Below are positions 26,996 to 36,481 of a stretch of DNA of 64,000 nt, one piece after another (positions within the stretch are counted from its first letter, which is position 1; each line of letters begins with the position of its first letter). The stretch lies in assembly GCF_001571105.1 (NCBI RefSeq), contig NZ_BCTD01000002.1. One strand, given 5' to 3'. The notes under the pieces are model-generated. The model was not told the DNA's origin and searched no databases. It saw only the letters and a program-made list of their open reading frames with translations. The stretch comes from Azotobacter vinelandii. Lineage in GTDB: Bacteria > Pseudomonadota > Gammaproteobacteria > Pseudomonadales > Pseudomonadaceae. The position numbers and the translations under genes are program-made.

Positions 26996-27952
26996 CACGA
27001 ACCGCTCCGCATAATGACAAGCCACTTTCCGGCCATCGACCTCCCGCAGCGCCGGCACCTCTACCCGACAACGCTCCGTCGCATATGGGCAGCGCGGATG
27101 GAACACGCAGCCGGACGGCGGCTCCAGCGGGTCGGGCGGCTCGCCGGCGAGGCGGACGCGCTGGCGGCCCGGCTCGGGATGCAGGGTCGGCGTGGCGGCG
27201 AGCAGGGCCTGGGTGTAGGGGTGCAGCGGCTTCCGGTAGATCCTTTCGGCGGGACCGAGCTCCATGGACCGGCCGAGGTACATCACCAGCAGGCGGTCGG
27301 CGACGTGGCGCACCACCGCCAGGTTGTGGGAGATGAACACGTAGGCGGTGCCGAATTGCCGCTGCAGTTCCAGGAACAGGTTGAGCACCTGGGCCTGTAC
27401 CGACACGTCGAGCGCCGAGGTCGGCTCGTCGGCGACCAGCACCTTGGGACGCAGCATCATCGCCCGGGCGATGGCGATACGCTGGCGCTGGCCGCCTGAG
27501 AACATGTGCGGGTAGCGTGCATAGTGCTCGGCGCGCAGGCCGACCTGGTCAAGCATCGCCAGCACCCTGGCGCGTCGCTCGGCGCCGGAAAGGTCGGTGT
27601 TGATGGCCAGCGGTTCGGCCAACTGGTCGCCGATCCGCCGGCGCGGGTTGAGCGAGGCGTAGGGGTTCTGGAAGACCATCTGCACGTCGCGGCGCAGCAG
27701 TCGGTGGTCGGTGCTGGCGACATCGTGACCGGCGATCCGCAGCGAGCCGGCGGTCGGCTCCTCGACCAGGGTCAGGGCGCGGGCCAGGGTCGACTTGCCG
27801 CAGCCGGACTCGCCGACCACCGCCAGGGTCTCGCCGGCCTCGAGCTCGAAGGACAGGCCGTTCAGCGCCTGAACGTTGGCTGCGGGACGGAACGGGCCGC
27901 GGGATACGCGGTAGTGACGGGTCAGGTCGCGGGCGATCAGCACCGGATTCAT
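26993..27952 (-). CDS. dppF: Dipeptide ABC transporter ATP-binding protein DppF
   Basis: 319 residues. Walker A is GESGCGKST, the signature is FSGGQRQRIAIARA and Walker B is VLVADEP. The C-terminal oligopeptide-transporter extension carries the cysteine motif of Opp/Dpp ATPases (CVFHPRCPYATERCR). The start overlaps the dppD stop by four bases. The ATPase pair DppD/DppF energises peptide uptake. The stop codon lies in a repeat, so the last residues may differ from relatives. Confidence 0.93.
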   Translation of the reverse strand: MNPVLIARDLTRHYRVSRGPFRPAANVQALNGLSFELEAGETLAVVGESGCGKSTLARALTLVEEPTAGSLRIAGHDVASTDHRLLRRDVQMVFQNPYASLNPRRRIGDQLAEPLAINTDLSGAERRARVLAMLDQVGLRAEHYARYPHMFSGGQRQRIAIARAMMLRPKVLVADEPTSALDVSVQAQVLNLFLELQRQFGTAYVFISHNLAVVRHVADRLLVMYLGRSMELGPAERIYRKPLHPYTQALLAATPTLHPEPGRQRVRLAGEPPDPLEPPSGCVFHPRCPYATERCRVEVPALREVDGRKVACHYAERFV

Positions 27953-28917
27953 GGACTCTCCTGGTTGCGCGGGTGGAAGCAGCGCGCCAGGCTTCGGCGC
28001 CTGGCTTCCAGCGCTGGCCGAAGGGCGCGGCAGTCGTCCTGCGCATAGGCGCAGCGCGGCGCCAGCAGGCAGCCGGCGGGGCGGTCGTGATGGCCGGGGA
28101 CGCTTCCCGGCAGGCCGCGCAGCGGGCGGCGCGCGGTACCGGCCTCGGGCAGCGCGGCGAGCAGCGCCTCGGTATAGGGATGCGCCGGGGCGTCGAACAG
28201 GCCGGGCAGTTCGCCGACCTCGACCGCCTGGCCGGCGTACATTACGCAGACCCGGCTGGCGCATTCGGCGACCACGGCGAGGTCGTGGCTGATCAGCAGC
28301 AGGGCCATGCCGCGCTCGCGCTGCAGGTTCAGCAGCAGTTCGAGGATCTGCGCCTGGATGGTCACGTCGAGGGCGGTGGTCGGTTCGTCGGCGATCAGCA
28401 GGCGCGGCCCGGCGGCGATCGCCAGGGCGATGGCCACGCGCTGGGCCATGCCGCCGGAGAGCTGATGCGGGTAGGCCTCCAGACGGCTGGCGGCGGCCGG
28501 GATCTCGACCTGTTCGAGCAGCTCCAGGGCGCGCCGGCGGGCCTCGCGACCGCGCAGGCCGAGGTGCTGGCGCAGCACTTCCTCGAGCTGGAAGCCGATC
28601 CGGTAGCTGGGGTCGAGGGCGGCCAGCGGGTCCTGGAAGACCATCGCCAGCTCCTTGCCGAGCAGCCGGCGCCGCTGGCGTTCGCCGAGGGCGAGCAGGT
28701 CGTGACCGGCGAAGCGCAGGCGCCCGGCGGCGACCCGGCCGGGCGGATCGATCAGGCCGAGCAGGGCGAGCATGGCCTGCGACTTGCCGGAGCCGGACTC
28801 GCCGACGATGGCCAGCACCTCGCCGGCCTCCAGGCGCAGGTCGAGGCCGTCCACCACCGGCGGGGCGCCGGCGGGGCCGTAGCGCACGCTGAGGTTGTCG
28901 ATTTCCAGCAGGCTCAT
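27949..28917 (-). CDS. dppD: Dipeptide ABC transporter ATP-binding protein DppD
   Basis: 322 residues. Walker A is GESGSGKSQ, the signature is LSGGMAQRVAIALA and Walker B is LLIADEP. The C-terminal motif CLLAPRCAYAQDDCR is the oligopeptide ATPase cysteine cluster. It overlaps dppF by four bases and follows dppC by 10 bp. It acts at the cytoplasmic face of the inner membrane. Confidence 0.93.
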   Translation of the reverse strand: MSLLEIDNLSVRYGPAGAPPVVDGLDLRLEAGEVLAIVGESGSGKSQAMLALLGLIDPPGRVAAGRLRFAGHDLLALGERQRRRLLGKELAMVFQDPLAALDPSYRIGFQLEEVLRQHLGLRGREARRRALELLEQVEIPAAASRLEAYPHQLSGGMAQRVAIALAIAAGPRLLIADEPTTALDVTIQAQILELLLNLQRERGMALLLISHDLAVVAECASRVCVMYAGQAVEVGELPGLFDAPAHPYTEALLAALPEAGTARRPLRGLPGSVPGHHDRPAGCLLAPRCAYAQDDCRALRPALEARRRSLARCFHPRNQESP

Positions 28918-28927
28918 GGTGCGTTCC

Positions 28928-29827
28928 TCAGGCCAGGTTCTTCAGCTTCGGGTCCAGCGCGTCGCGCAGGCCGTCGCCGACCAGATTGATCGCCAGCACG
29001 CTCGAGAGGATGGCCAGGCCCGGCAGGGTCACCACCCACCAGGCGCGTTCGATGTAATCCCGCGCCGCGGCCAGCATGCTGCCCCATTCCGGGCTCGGCG
29101 GCTGCACGCCGAGGCCGAGAAAACCCAGCGCGGCGGCATCCAGGATGGCCGCGGAGAAGCCCAGGGTAGCCTGGACGATCAAGGGCGCCAGACAGTTCGG
29201 CAGCACCGCGACGAACATCAGGCGCAGCCGTCCGGCGCCGGCCAGCTTCGCGGCGGTGACGTAGTCGCGGTGGATCTCGCCGAGTACCGCCGCGCGGGTC
29301 AGGCGCACATAGGCGGGCAGCGAGACGATGGCGATCGCCAGCACGGTGTTGAGCAGTCCCGGACCGAGCACGGCGACCACCGCCACCGCCAGCAGCAGGG
29401 CGGGCAGCGCCAGCATGATGTCCATCAGGCGCATGATCGAAGGGCCGAGCAGGCGCGGGAAGAAGCCGGCGCAGAGGCCGAGCAGCACGCCGGGCAGCAG
29501 CGACAGCGCCACCGAGGCCAGGCCGATCGAGAGCGACAGGCGCGCGCCATGGATCAGTCGCGAGAGCAGGTCGCGGCCCAGTTCGTCGGTACCGAGCGGA
29601 AAGCGCGTCTCGCCGCCCTCCAGCCAGGCCGGCGGGGTGAGCAGGAAGTCGCGGTGCTGGGCGGCGGGGTCGAAGGGCGCGAGCCAGGGCGCTAGCAGCG
29701 CGCAGAGAGCGAGCAGGGCGAGGAACAGCAGGGCGGCGAAGGCGCCACGGTTGCGCGCGAAGGCTCGGCAGAAGTCGCGCAAGGGCGAGGGCCAGGCCGG
29801 TTCGCTGGCGAGGGAGGAGGTATTCAT
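28928..29827 (-). CDS. dppC: Dipeptide ABC transporter permease DppC
   Basis: 299 residues from the ATG at 29827, chosen for GAGG nine bases upstream. The N-terminal helix (GAFAALLFLALLALCALLAPWLAPFDP) precedes the DppC/OppC TM domain, with the EAA-like loop (TAAKLAGAGRLRLMFVAVLPNCLAPLIVQ). It pairs with DppB in the inner membrane. Confidence 0.93.
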   Translation of the reverse strand: MNTSSLASEPAWPSPLRDFCRAFARNRGAFAALLFLALLALCALLAPWLAPFDPAAQHRDFLLTPPAWLEGGETRFPLGTDELGRDLLSRLIHGARLSLSIGLASVALSLLPGVLLGLCAGFFPRLLGPSIMRLMDIMLALPALLLAVAVVAVLGPGLLNTVLAIAIVSLPAYVRLTRAAVLGEIHRDYVTAAKLAGAGRLRLMFVAVLPNCLAPLIVQATLGFSAAILDAAALGFLGLGVQPPSPEWGSMLAAARDYIERAWWVVTLPGLAILSSVLAINLVGDGLRDALDPKLKNLA

Positions 29828-29837
29828 CGACGGGCCC

Positions 29838-30848
29838 TCATTGCCGGTGACGGATGCGTGGGTTGGCCAGGCCATAGAGGATGTCCACGACGAAGTTGAC
29901 CAGGATGACCAGCGCGGCGATCAGCAGGATGCCATTCTGCACCACCGGATAGTCGCGGGCGCCGATGGCCTCGATCAGCCACTTGCCGATGCCCGGCCAG
30001 GAGAACAGGGTTTCGGTGAGCACCGCGCCGGAGAGCAGCGAGCCGACCTGCAGGCCGAACACCGTGAGCACCGGGACCAGGGCGTTGCGCAGCGCGTGCA
30101 CGAACACCAGACGCGCCGGCGACAGACCACGGGCGCGGGCGGCACGGATGTATTCCTCGCGCAGCACTTCGAGCATCGCCGAGCGGGTCATGCGGGCGAT
30201 CACCGCCAGCGGGATGGTGCCGAGCACGATGGCCGGCAGGATCAGGTGGCGCAGGGCGTCGAGGAAGGCGCCCCGCTCGTCGCTGAGCAGCGTGTCGACG
30301 AGCATGAAGCCGGTCACCGGCGGTACGTCGTAGAGCAGGTCGAGGCGCCCGGAGACCGGTGTCCAGCCGAGTTCCACGGAAAAGAACATGATCAGCACCA
30401 GCGCCCACCAGAAGATCGGCATCGAGTAGCCGGTCAGCGCCAGGCCCATGGTGCCGTGGTCGAGGATGGAACCGCGCTTCAGCGCCGCCAGGGTGCCGGC
30501 GAGCAGGCCGAGGACGCCGGCCAGCAGCAGGGCGGCGAGGGCCAGTTCGACGGTGGCCGGAAACAGCCCGGCGAACTCGTTCCAGACGCTTTCGCGGGTG
30601 CGCAGCGACTGGCCGAGATCGCCCCGGGCCAGTTGGCCGAGGTAGCTCAGGTACTGCTCGTGCAGCGGCCGGTCGAGGCCGAGCCGGTGCATGGCCTCGG
30701 CATGCATCTGCGGGTCGAGGCGGCGCTCGCCCATCATCACCTCCACCGGGTCGCCGGGGATCAGGCGGATCAGGGCGAAGGTCAGCAGGGTCACGCCGAG
30801 GAAGGTGGGGATCAGCAAGCCGAGACGGCGGGCGAGGAAGGACAACAT
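29838..30848 (-). CDS. dppB: Dipeptide ABC transporter permease DppB
   Basis: 336 residues with the classic DppB start MLSFLARRLGLLIPTFLGVTLLTFALIRLIPGDP. Six membrane segments are apparent. The EAA loop is visible (YIRAARARGLSPARLVFVHALRNALVPVLTVFG). The protein ends in GLANPRIRHRQ, as is usual for the family (GL.DPR.R). It starts 9 bp after the dppA stop. Confidence 0.93.
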   Translation of the reverse strand: MLSFLARRLGLLIPTFLGVTLLTFALIRLIPGDPVEVMMGERRLDPQMHAEAMHRLGLDRPLHEQYLSYLGQLARGDLGQSLRTRESVWNEFAGLFPATVELALAALLLAGVLGLLAGTLAALKRGSILDHGTMGLALTGYSMPIFWWALVLIMFFSVELGWTPVSGRLDLLYDVPPVTGFMLVDTLLSDERGAFLDALRHLILPAIVLGTIPLAVIARMTRSAMLEVLREEYIRAARARGLSPARLVFVHALRNALVPVLTVFGLQVGSLLSGAVLTETLFSWPGIGKWLIEAIGARDYPVVQNGILLIAALVILVNFVVDILYGLANPRIRHRQ

Positions 30849-30857
30849 GCGCGGGGC

Positions 30858-32471
30858 TCACTCCGGAGCGTTGGCCGGGGCGCGACGCACGCCGGCGAAG
30901 TTGTTGGTGCCCAGCGGGCTGATCACGAAGCCCTCGACGTCGCGGCGCACGGCGGCGAACTCGCGGGGATGGGCCAGGGGAATCCAGGGCGCCTGTTCGT
31001 GGAAGATCGCCAGGGCCTGGCGGTAGAGCGCGGCGCGTTGCGCCTGGTCGGTGGTGCGGCGCGCCTCGCGCAACAGGGCGTCGAAGCGCTCGTCGCACCA
31101 GCCGGCCTGGTTTTCGCCCGAGGCGGCCGCGGCGCAGGACAGATTGGGGGTCAGGAAGTTGTCCGGGTCGCCGTTATCGCCGGCCCAGCCCATGAACACC
31201 AGGTCGTGCTCGCCGTTCTTCGCCCGCTTGATCAACTCGCCCCATTCCAGCACGCGGATTTCCGCCCGGATGCCGATGGCGGCCAGGTCGGCCTGCAGCA
31301 ACTGGGCGCCGATGCCGGGGTTGGGGTTGGTCGGGCCGCCGCCGGGACGGGTCCAGATACTCAGCTTCAGGCCTTGGGCGTGTCCGGCTTCGGCCAGCAG
31401 GGCGCGGGCTCGCGCCGGGTCGTGGGGCCAGCCGGCGAGCGTCGGGTCGGAGCCCCACAGGCTCGGCGGGTAGGGCGCCACCGCCGGGCTGGCGCCGCCC
31501 TCGCCGTACTGGGCGCGCAGGTAGGCGGACTTGTCGAAGGCGAGGTTGAGCGCCTGGCGCACCCGCACGTCGTCGAGCGGCGGATGACGGGTGTTGATGC
31601 CGATGTAGGCGGTCAGCAGCGGTTCGTCCTCCAGCACCTGGATGCGCACGTCCCGGCGCAGGCCGGGCAGGTCCACCGGGCGCGGGTAGAGGGCGATCTG
31701 GCAGTCGCCGGCCTTGAGCTTCTGCACCCGCACGTTGGGCTCGGGGGTGATGGCGAAGATCAGCCGCTCGATGGCCGGCGCGCCGTCCCAGTAGTCCGGG
31801 TTACGCCGGAAGCGCACCTGGGCGTCCTTCTCGTAGCGTTCGAAGATGAAGGGGCCGCTGCCCGCCGGCTGGCTGTTGAGGCGCTCCGGGGTGCCGGCGG
31901 CCAGCAGTCGATCGGCGTATTCGGCCGGGTAGATGGAGGCGAAGCCCATCGCCAGGTTGGCCAGGAAGGGCGCCTCCGGGTGGCGCAGGACGAAGCGCAC
32001 GCGGTGCTCATCGAGGCGCTCGATGCGTTCTATCAGCTCGCCCACGGCCATCGATTCGGCATAGGGGAAACCGCGCGGCGACAGTTTGTGCCAGGGATGC
32101 GCGGGATCGATCTGCCGCCGGAAGCTCCAGATCACGTCGTCGGCGTTGAATTCGCGGCTCGGCATGAACCAGGGCGTGCGCTGGAATTTCACGCCGCGGC
32201 GCAGGTGGAAAGTGTATTCGAGGCCGTCGGCGGACACCTCCCAGCGCTCGGCGAGGGCGGGGAGCAGTTCGCTGCCGCCGGGAGCGAAGCGCAGCAGGCG
32301 GTCGAACACCGTCTCCGCCGAGGCGTCGGCGCTGACGGCGGCGGTGTACTGGACGATGTCGAAGCCTTCCGGGCTGCCCTCGGTACAGACCACCAGGCTG
32401 CTCGGCGCGGCCTGGACGGCGCCGGCGAGCAGGCCGGCGAGCAGGAGGGCGGTCGGGCGTCGGAGCATCAT
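30858..32471 (-). CDS. dppA: Periplasmic dipeptide-binding protein DppA
   Basis: 537 residues with two adjacent ATGs. The signal peptide (ALLLAGLLAGAVQAAPS) lacks a lipobox cysteine, so the protein is soluble and periplasmic. Family 5 solute-binding features are present: CTEGSPEGFDIVQYT, the SBP5 signature region, VKFQ...FNADDVIWSF and YIGINTRHPPLDDVRVRQALNLAFDK. It delivers dipeptides (haem or other ligands are possible in relatives) to DppBCDF and is the first gene of the operon. Confidence 0.92.
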   Translation of the reverse strand: MMLRRPTALLLAGLLAGAVQAAPSSLVVCTEGSPEGFDIVQYTAAVSADASAETVFDRLLRFAPGGSELLPALAERWEVSADGLEYTFHLRRGVKFQRTPWFMPSREFNADDVIWSFRRQIDPAHPWHKLSPRGFPYAESMAVGELIERIERLDEHRVRFVLRHPEAPFLANLAMGFASIYPAEYADRLLAAGTPERLNSQPAGSGPFIFERYEKDAQVRFRRNPDYWDGAPAIERLIFAITPEPNVRVQKLKAGDCQIALYPRPVDLPGLRRDVRIQVLEDEPLLTAYIGINTRHPPLDDVRVRQALNLAFDKSAYLRAQYGEGGASPAVAPYPPSLWGSDPTLAGWPHDPARARALLAEAGHAQGLKLSIWTRPGGGPTNPNPGIGAQLLQADLAAIGIRAEIRVLEWGELIKRAKNGEHDLVFMGWAGDNGDPDNFLTPNLSCAAAASGENQAGWCDERFDALLREARRTTDQAQRAALYRQALAIFHEQAPWIPLAHPREFAAVRRDVEGFVISPLGTNNFAGVRRAPANAPE

Positions 32472-32484
32472 GATGGAAGCTGCC

Positions 32485-33195
32485 TCAGGGCATCTGCACC
32501 TCGATCACGCCATCGGCGCTGACGCTCACCTGGCTGCTGCCGGCCTCGATCTCCGGCGCCGGCGCGCCCGCCTCGCGGTCCAGGGTCTTCGCCATCGCCA
32601 CGCGGGCGAAGGGGGGCGGGACCACGCCGCTGCTGCCGAGGTTCAGGCTGACCAGCTTGTAGCCGCTGCCGCCGAGCGCCCGGGTGGCGAGCTGGGCGCG
32701 CTCGCCGAAGGCCTGCACGGCGTCCTGCAGCAGTGCGTCCTCGCCCTTCTTGCGTGTGGCGTCGGCGATGGCGAAGCGCATGTCGGCGATCCTCAGTTCG
32801 CCGAGCAGGTCGGCGCTCAGTTGGGAAAGGGCTGCGAAGTCGGCGCTTTCCAGGCGCAGTTCGGCGCGCTCGCGCCAGGCGACGATCCGCCGGCCCTGGT
32901 CTTCGTAGACCGGATAGCTGTTGCGGTTGCCGAGGCTGACCTTCACCCCCGCCACCTGGCGCGCGCGCTCCACCGCGCCGTTGAGGGTGCGGGTGATGTC
33001 GCCGGCCAACTGGCCGGGGTCCTTGTGCTGGGCTTCGGCGTAGAGGGTCACCCGCATCAGGTCGTGGGCGATCTCCCGGCTCGCCTCGGCGTGCAGGGAG
33101 ATCCGGTTGTAGCGGGGACTGTCCTCGGCCAGTGCCGGCAGGCTGGCCAGAGCGGCGAGGACGAGGGGAATGGCGGGGCGAAGACGGCGGAGCAT
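32485..33195 (-). CDS. Periplasmic SIMPL-domain (DUF541) protein
   Basis: 236 residues from the ATG at 33195 (AAGGA upstream). The signal peptide is LRPAIPLVLAALASLPALAED. The rest is a single SIMPL/DUF541 domain (YNRISLHAEASREIAHDLMRVTLYAEAQ ... ITRTLNGAVERARQVAGVKVSLGN ... YKLVSLNLGSSG). Relatives such as E. coli YggE affect oxidative stress, but the biochemical function is unknown. It ends 13 bp before the dppA start on the same strand, so it may be transcribed ahead of the dpp operon. Confidence 0.88.
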   Translation of the reverse strand: MLRRLRPAIPLVLAALASLPALAEDSPRYNRISLHAEASREIAHDLMRVTLYAEAQHKDPGQLAGDITRTLNGAVERARQVAGVKVSLGNRNSYPVYEDQGRRIVAWRERAELRLESADFAALSQLSADLLGELRIADMRFAIADATRKKGEDALLQDAVQAFGERAQLATRALGGSGYKLVSLNLGSSGVVPPPFARVAMAKTLDREAGAPAPEIEAGSSQVSVSADGVIEVQMP

Positions 33196-33371
33196 GGGGA
33201 AATCCTTGTGTGGGCCGGGAACGTGTCCGTTGGGTGTCGAGCCAGACTCTACCGGCGTAGTCCAGTTTTTGCAGCCCCGCCTGCGTCCGGTTGCCGCATT
33301 CGGCCCGGCTGGTGGCGGGCTTTTGGGTATACTGGCCGCGCGCTCCCGGGGCCCCATGACAAGCCATTCCT

Positions 33372-34634
33372 ATGCTCGCACCCGTTCAAATGCTGTCGGC
33401 CAGCCGCCACAACCTCCGTCGGCTCATCCTGATCCGTGTCCTCGTGCTGGCCGCCCAGGCCGGTTCGGTCGGGCTCGCCTATCTCACCGATCTGATGCCA
33501 TTGCCCTGGCTGGCGCTCGCTTTCACCCTCAGCCTGTCGGCCATGCTTTGCCTGGGAACCGCTCTGCGCCTGACCATGTCGTGGCCGGTGACCGATCTGG
33601 AGTATGCCGGCCATCTGGCTTGCGATCTGATCATCCACAGCCTGCTGCTGTATTTCACCGGCGGTCCGACCAACCCCTTCGTTTCCTATTACCTGGTGCC
33701 GCTGACCATCGCCGCGGCGACCCTGCCCAGGCGGCACACGGTGATGCTCGCCGGCCTGGCGTTCGTGGCCTACACCCTGCTGGTCTTCTGGTACAACCCG
33801 ACCACCCTGCCGCCGGAGCATCGCGTCACCCTGCTGATCTACGGCATGTGGCTGAGCTTCGCCCTGGCGGCGGCGCTGATCACCTTCTTCGTCGGGCGGA
33901 TGGCCGGCGAACTGCGTCGTCAGGAGGAGTTCCAGGCCACGCGCCGCGAGGAGGGCATGCGCGACCAGCAACTGCTGGCGGTGGCTACCCAGGCGGCCGG
34001 CGCCGCCCATGAGCTGGGCACGCCGCTGGCGACGATGAGCGTGCTGATCACCGAACTGCGCCAGGAGCACGACGATCCGCTGCTGCAGGAGGATCTGGCG
34101 GTGCTCCAGGAACAGGTGAAGCTGTGCAAGGACACCCTGCAGCAACTGGTGCGCGCCGCCGAGGCGGATCGCATGCAGACGGTCCAGGAGCAGAGCGCGG
34201 CGGCCTGGCTGGAGACGGCGCTCAATCGCTGGCACCTGATGCGCCCGGAAGCGAGCTATCGCTACGAGATCCTCGGCACGGGCTCCATGCCGCGCCTGGC
34301 GCCGTCGCCGGACCTGACCCAGTCGCTGCTCAACCTGCTCAACAACGCCGCCGATGCCTGTCCGGACGACCTGGACATCTACCTCGACTGGGACGTCGAG
34401 GAGTTGTGCATCAGCATCCGCAACCATGGCGAAGGCGTGCCGCTGGCGATCGCCGAGCAACTGGGCAAGCCTTTCTTCACCACCAAGGGCAAGGGCTTCG
34501 GCCTCGGCCTGTTTCTGAGCCAGGCCAGCGTGACTCGCGCCGGCGGCTCGGTGAAACTCTACAATCACGAGGAGGGCGGTACGCTGACCGAGCTGCGGCT
34601 GCCGCGCCTGGGGCCAGGAGACTACTATGAGTGA
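33372..34634 (+). CDS. roxS: Redox-responsive sensor histidine kinase RoxS (RegB/PrrB family)
   Basis: 420 residues. Six membrane helices fill residues about 20-180. The quinone-sensing motif GGPTNPF is present after helix 3. The dimerisation box AAHELGTPLATM carries the phosphorylated His213. Cys252 (KLCKDTL) sits where RegB has its redox cysteine. The ATPase boxes follow (NLLNNAADA, FFTTKGKGFGLGLFLS). The family reads the respiratory redox state and controls terminal oxidases and related genes. Its frame overlaps roxR by eight bases. Confidence 0.92.
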   Translation: MLAPVQMLSASRHNLRRLILIRVLVLAAQAGSVGLAYLTDLMPLPWLALAFTLSLSAMLCLGTALRLTMSWPVTDLEYAGHLACDLIIHSLLLYFTGGPTNPFVSYYLVPLTIAAATLPRRHTVMLAGLAFVAYTLLVFWYNPTTLPPEHRVTLLIYGMWLSFALAAALITFFVGRMAGELRRQEEFQATRREEGMRDQQLLAVATQAAGAAHELGTPLATMSVLITELRQEHDDPLLQEDLAVLQEQVKLCKDTLQQLVRAAEADRMQTVQEQSAAAWLETALNRWHLMRPEASYRYEILGTGSMPRLAPSPDLTQSLLNLLNNAADACPDDLDIYLDWDVEELCISIRNHGEGVPLAIAEQLGKPFFTTKGKGFGLGLFLSQASVTRAGGSVKLYNHEEGGTLTELRLPRLGPGDYYE

Positions 34635-35187
34635 GCATCCGATCGAGGGAGAAGAACAGCAGCCGCACCTGCTGCTGGTGGACGACGACACGACCTTCAC
34701 CCGGGTCATGATGCGGGCCATGACCCGCCGTGGCTTCCGGGTGAGTTGCGCCAGTTCGGCCGAGGAGGGGTTGGAGCTGGCGCTTCAGGACGTGCCGGAC
34801 TATGCCGTGCTGGATCTCAAGATGGAGGGCGACTCGGGGCTGGTGCTGCTGCCCAAGCTGCTCGAACTGGACAGCGAGATGCGCGTGCTGATCCTCACCG
34901 GTTACTCGAGCATCGCCACCGCCGTGGAGGCGATCAAGCGTGGCGCCTGCAACTACCTGTGCAAGCCGGCCGACGCCGACGACGTGCTCACCGCGCTGCT
35001 TTCCGAGCACGTCGACCTGAACAGCCTGGTGCCGGACAACCCCATGTCGGTGGATCGCCTGCAGTGGGAGCACATCCAGCGCGTGCTCAGCGAGAACGAC
35101 GGCAACATCTCCGCCACCGCCCGCGCCCTGGGTATGCACCGGCGTACATTGCAGCGCAAGCTGCAGAAGCGTCCGGTCCGCCGCTGA
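34627..35187 (+). CDS. roxR: Response regulator RoxR (RegA/PrrA family)
   Basis: 186 residues. The receiver domain spans 14-125 (LLLVDDDTTF, phospho-acceptor Asp in YAVLDLKMEGDSGL, LILTGYSS, YLCKPAD). A Fis-type helix-turn-helix at the C-terminus (NISATARALGMHRRTLQRKLQK) has the near-invariant RegA recognition helix. It is coupled by overlap to roxS. It binds DNA when phosphorylated by RoxS. Confidence 0.94.
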   Translation: MSEHPIEGEEQQPHLLLVDDDTTFTRVMMRAMTRRGFRVSCASSAEEGLELALQDVPDYAVLDLKMEGDSGLVLLPKLLELDSEMRVLILTGYSSIATAVEAIKRGACNYLCKPADADDVLTALLSEHVDLNSLVPDNPMSVDRLQWEHIQRVLSENDGNISATARALGMHRRTLQRKLQKRPVRR

Positions 35188-35482
35188 GGGCCTGGCGCCA
35201 TGGTCTTTCGCATCGGGCATCGGCTCGATGCGAGCGGCCGCAGGCCAGACCCGGATGCCGGACGCGCGTTCTCTCGGTTGTTTCATTCGTTCGCGCGAGC
35301 GAAGGGAAAGTGACTGGCGGGAGCCCGAAAGCGGAGTGTCCGGCCTCCCGGCCAGCGGCTCGTGCAACGGTGCCGAAGACCGCGCCGGAACGAATTGGCA
35401 CATGGGTTTTGCCAGTCCACTGTCGAGCGGATGACTCCATGCGATCGCCCTGGAGCGTCGGGCTCCCGGAGTCGCTGCCCGA

Positions 35483-36481
35483 TCATCTCATGACGGTATC
35501 GCCTGCAATGTATCGCGCGGATTGACGGTCGGGTGGCAGGAGCGATTCGTGGTCGAGGCCTTGCCGCTTCGCCAGAACGTATACCAGGGCCATTGGCAAG
35601 TCCTTCTGATAATAGCGGTGGTATTTTTCCCTGAACCTGTCGGTGATGGGGAAGCACTCGACCCGGTTTATTATCTTCAGGTGTTTGTCGAAGATCTTTT
35701 CGTAGGTATCGATGTCCTTCCAGTAATGGGCGAATACTCCATGCTCTCCGTGGGAGCCATGGACGAATGAGTATTTCTCGTTGGTCTGCAGCGGTTTGTT
35801 GTGCGGGCTCAGGTCGAGGTGTTTCTTTTGTTCATAGCTCGGGTTCAGAAAGGCGATGATGGACTTTCCATCGCTTTTCAGAATTCTGGAAATTTCCGAG
35901 ACATGGTATTCCAGATCGCTCTTTTCCAGGTGCATGACGAAGTTTCGCGAAATGGCCAGGGCAATGGACGAGTCGCCGAAAGGTTTTCTCCGTCCGTGCC
36001 TCACCTCGAAGTGGCGAATGTCGATATTGCCCGGATGTCCCAGTTCGCCAAGCTGTTCTCTGGCCTTTGCGACCAACTGTTCGGAGCCTTCCAGGCCGAT
36101 GAAGCTGTCGATGTTCTTTCTCGCCTGAGCGATGTTTTTTATCGACTCCAGGGCTGGGATGTCTGGCGAGTTTCCATACATGAATTGAATCGCCAGCATG
36201 TTCGTGCCCGCACCGAAATCGACGATCTTCGATTCCGGGTTTTCGCAGAGAAAGTCGGCAATTTCTTTATAAAGGTATGGGTTGATTATGAAGTCAATGC
36301 CGATGTTGCCCTCTCGTTCGAGGCTGCACCAATGCTTTTCCATTTTTTCTCCATCAACCACCAAGTCAAACGACGGATTGGTTTTGAACGGCGATAGGCT
36401 GGCCGTGGCGACAAGATGTCTGTGCCTGAATATTTGCCCGTAAAACACTTGTGGTTTTTCAGATGGATATTGATTTATCAC
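35483..36481 (-). CDS. Class I SAM-dependent methyltransferase, orphan, low GC
   Basis: 332 residues from the GTG at 36481. An internal ATG at 36343 with GGAG close upstream (MEKHWCSLEREG) is an alternative start giving 286 residues. The SAM-binding motif I is KIVDFGAGTNMLAIQF and the acidic loop is SFIGLEGSEQLVAKA. Later motifs are GDSSIALAISRNFVMHLEK and ISRILKSDGKSIIAFLNP, typical of methyltransferase family 11/25 folds. Substrate unknown. Its base composition is clearly more AT-rich than all neighbours, and it interrupts an otherwise conserved neighbourhood after roxSR, which suggests acquisition by transfer. Confidence 0.8.
   Translation of the reverse strand: MINQYPSEKPQVFYGQIFRHRHLVATASLSPFKTNPSFDLVVDGEKMEKHWCSLEREGNIGIDFIINPYLYKEIADFLCENPESKIVDFGAGTNMLAIQFMYGNSPDIPALESIKNIAQARKNIDSFIGLEGSEQLVAKAREQLGELGHPGNIDIRHFEVRHGRRKPFGDSSIALAISRNFVMHLEKSDLEYHVSEISRILKSDGKSIIAFLNPSYEQKKHLDLSPHNKPLQTNEKYSFVHGSHGEHGVFAHYWKDIDTYEKIFDKHLKIINRVECFPITDRFREKYHRYYQKDLPMALVYVLAKRQGLDHESLLPPDRQSARYIAGDTVMR

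Noticed and set aside
28895..32522. Very long plus-strand open frame across dppA-dppD (over 1000 codons)
   Set aside because: Antisense to four clear transporter genes; low-complexity composition and no start context.
35395..35412. Possible sigma-54 promoter (TGGCAC...TTTTGCC)
   Set aside because: The GG and GC elements are 12 bases apart instead of 10, and no gene follows in that direction.
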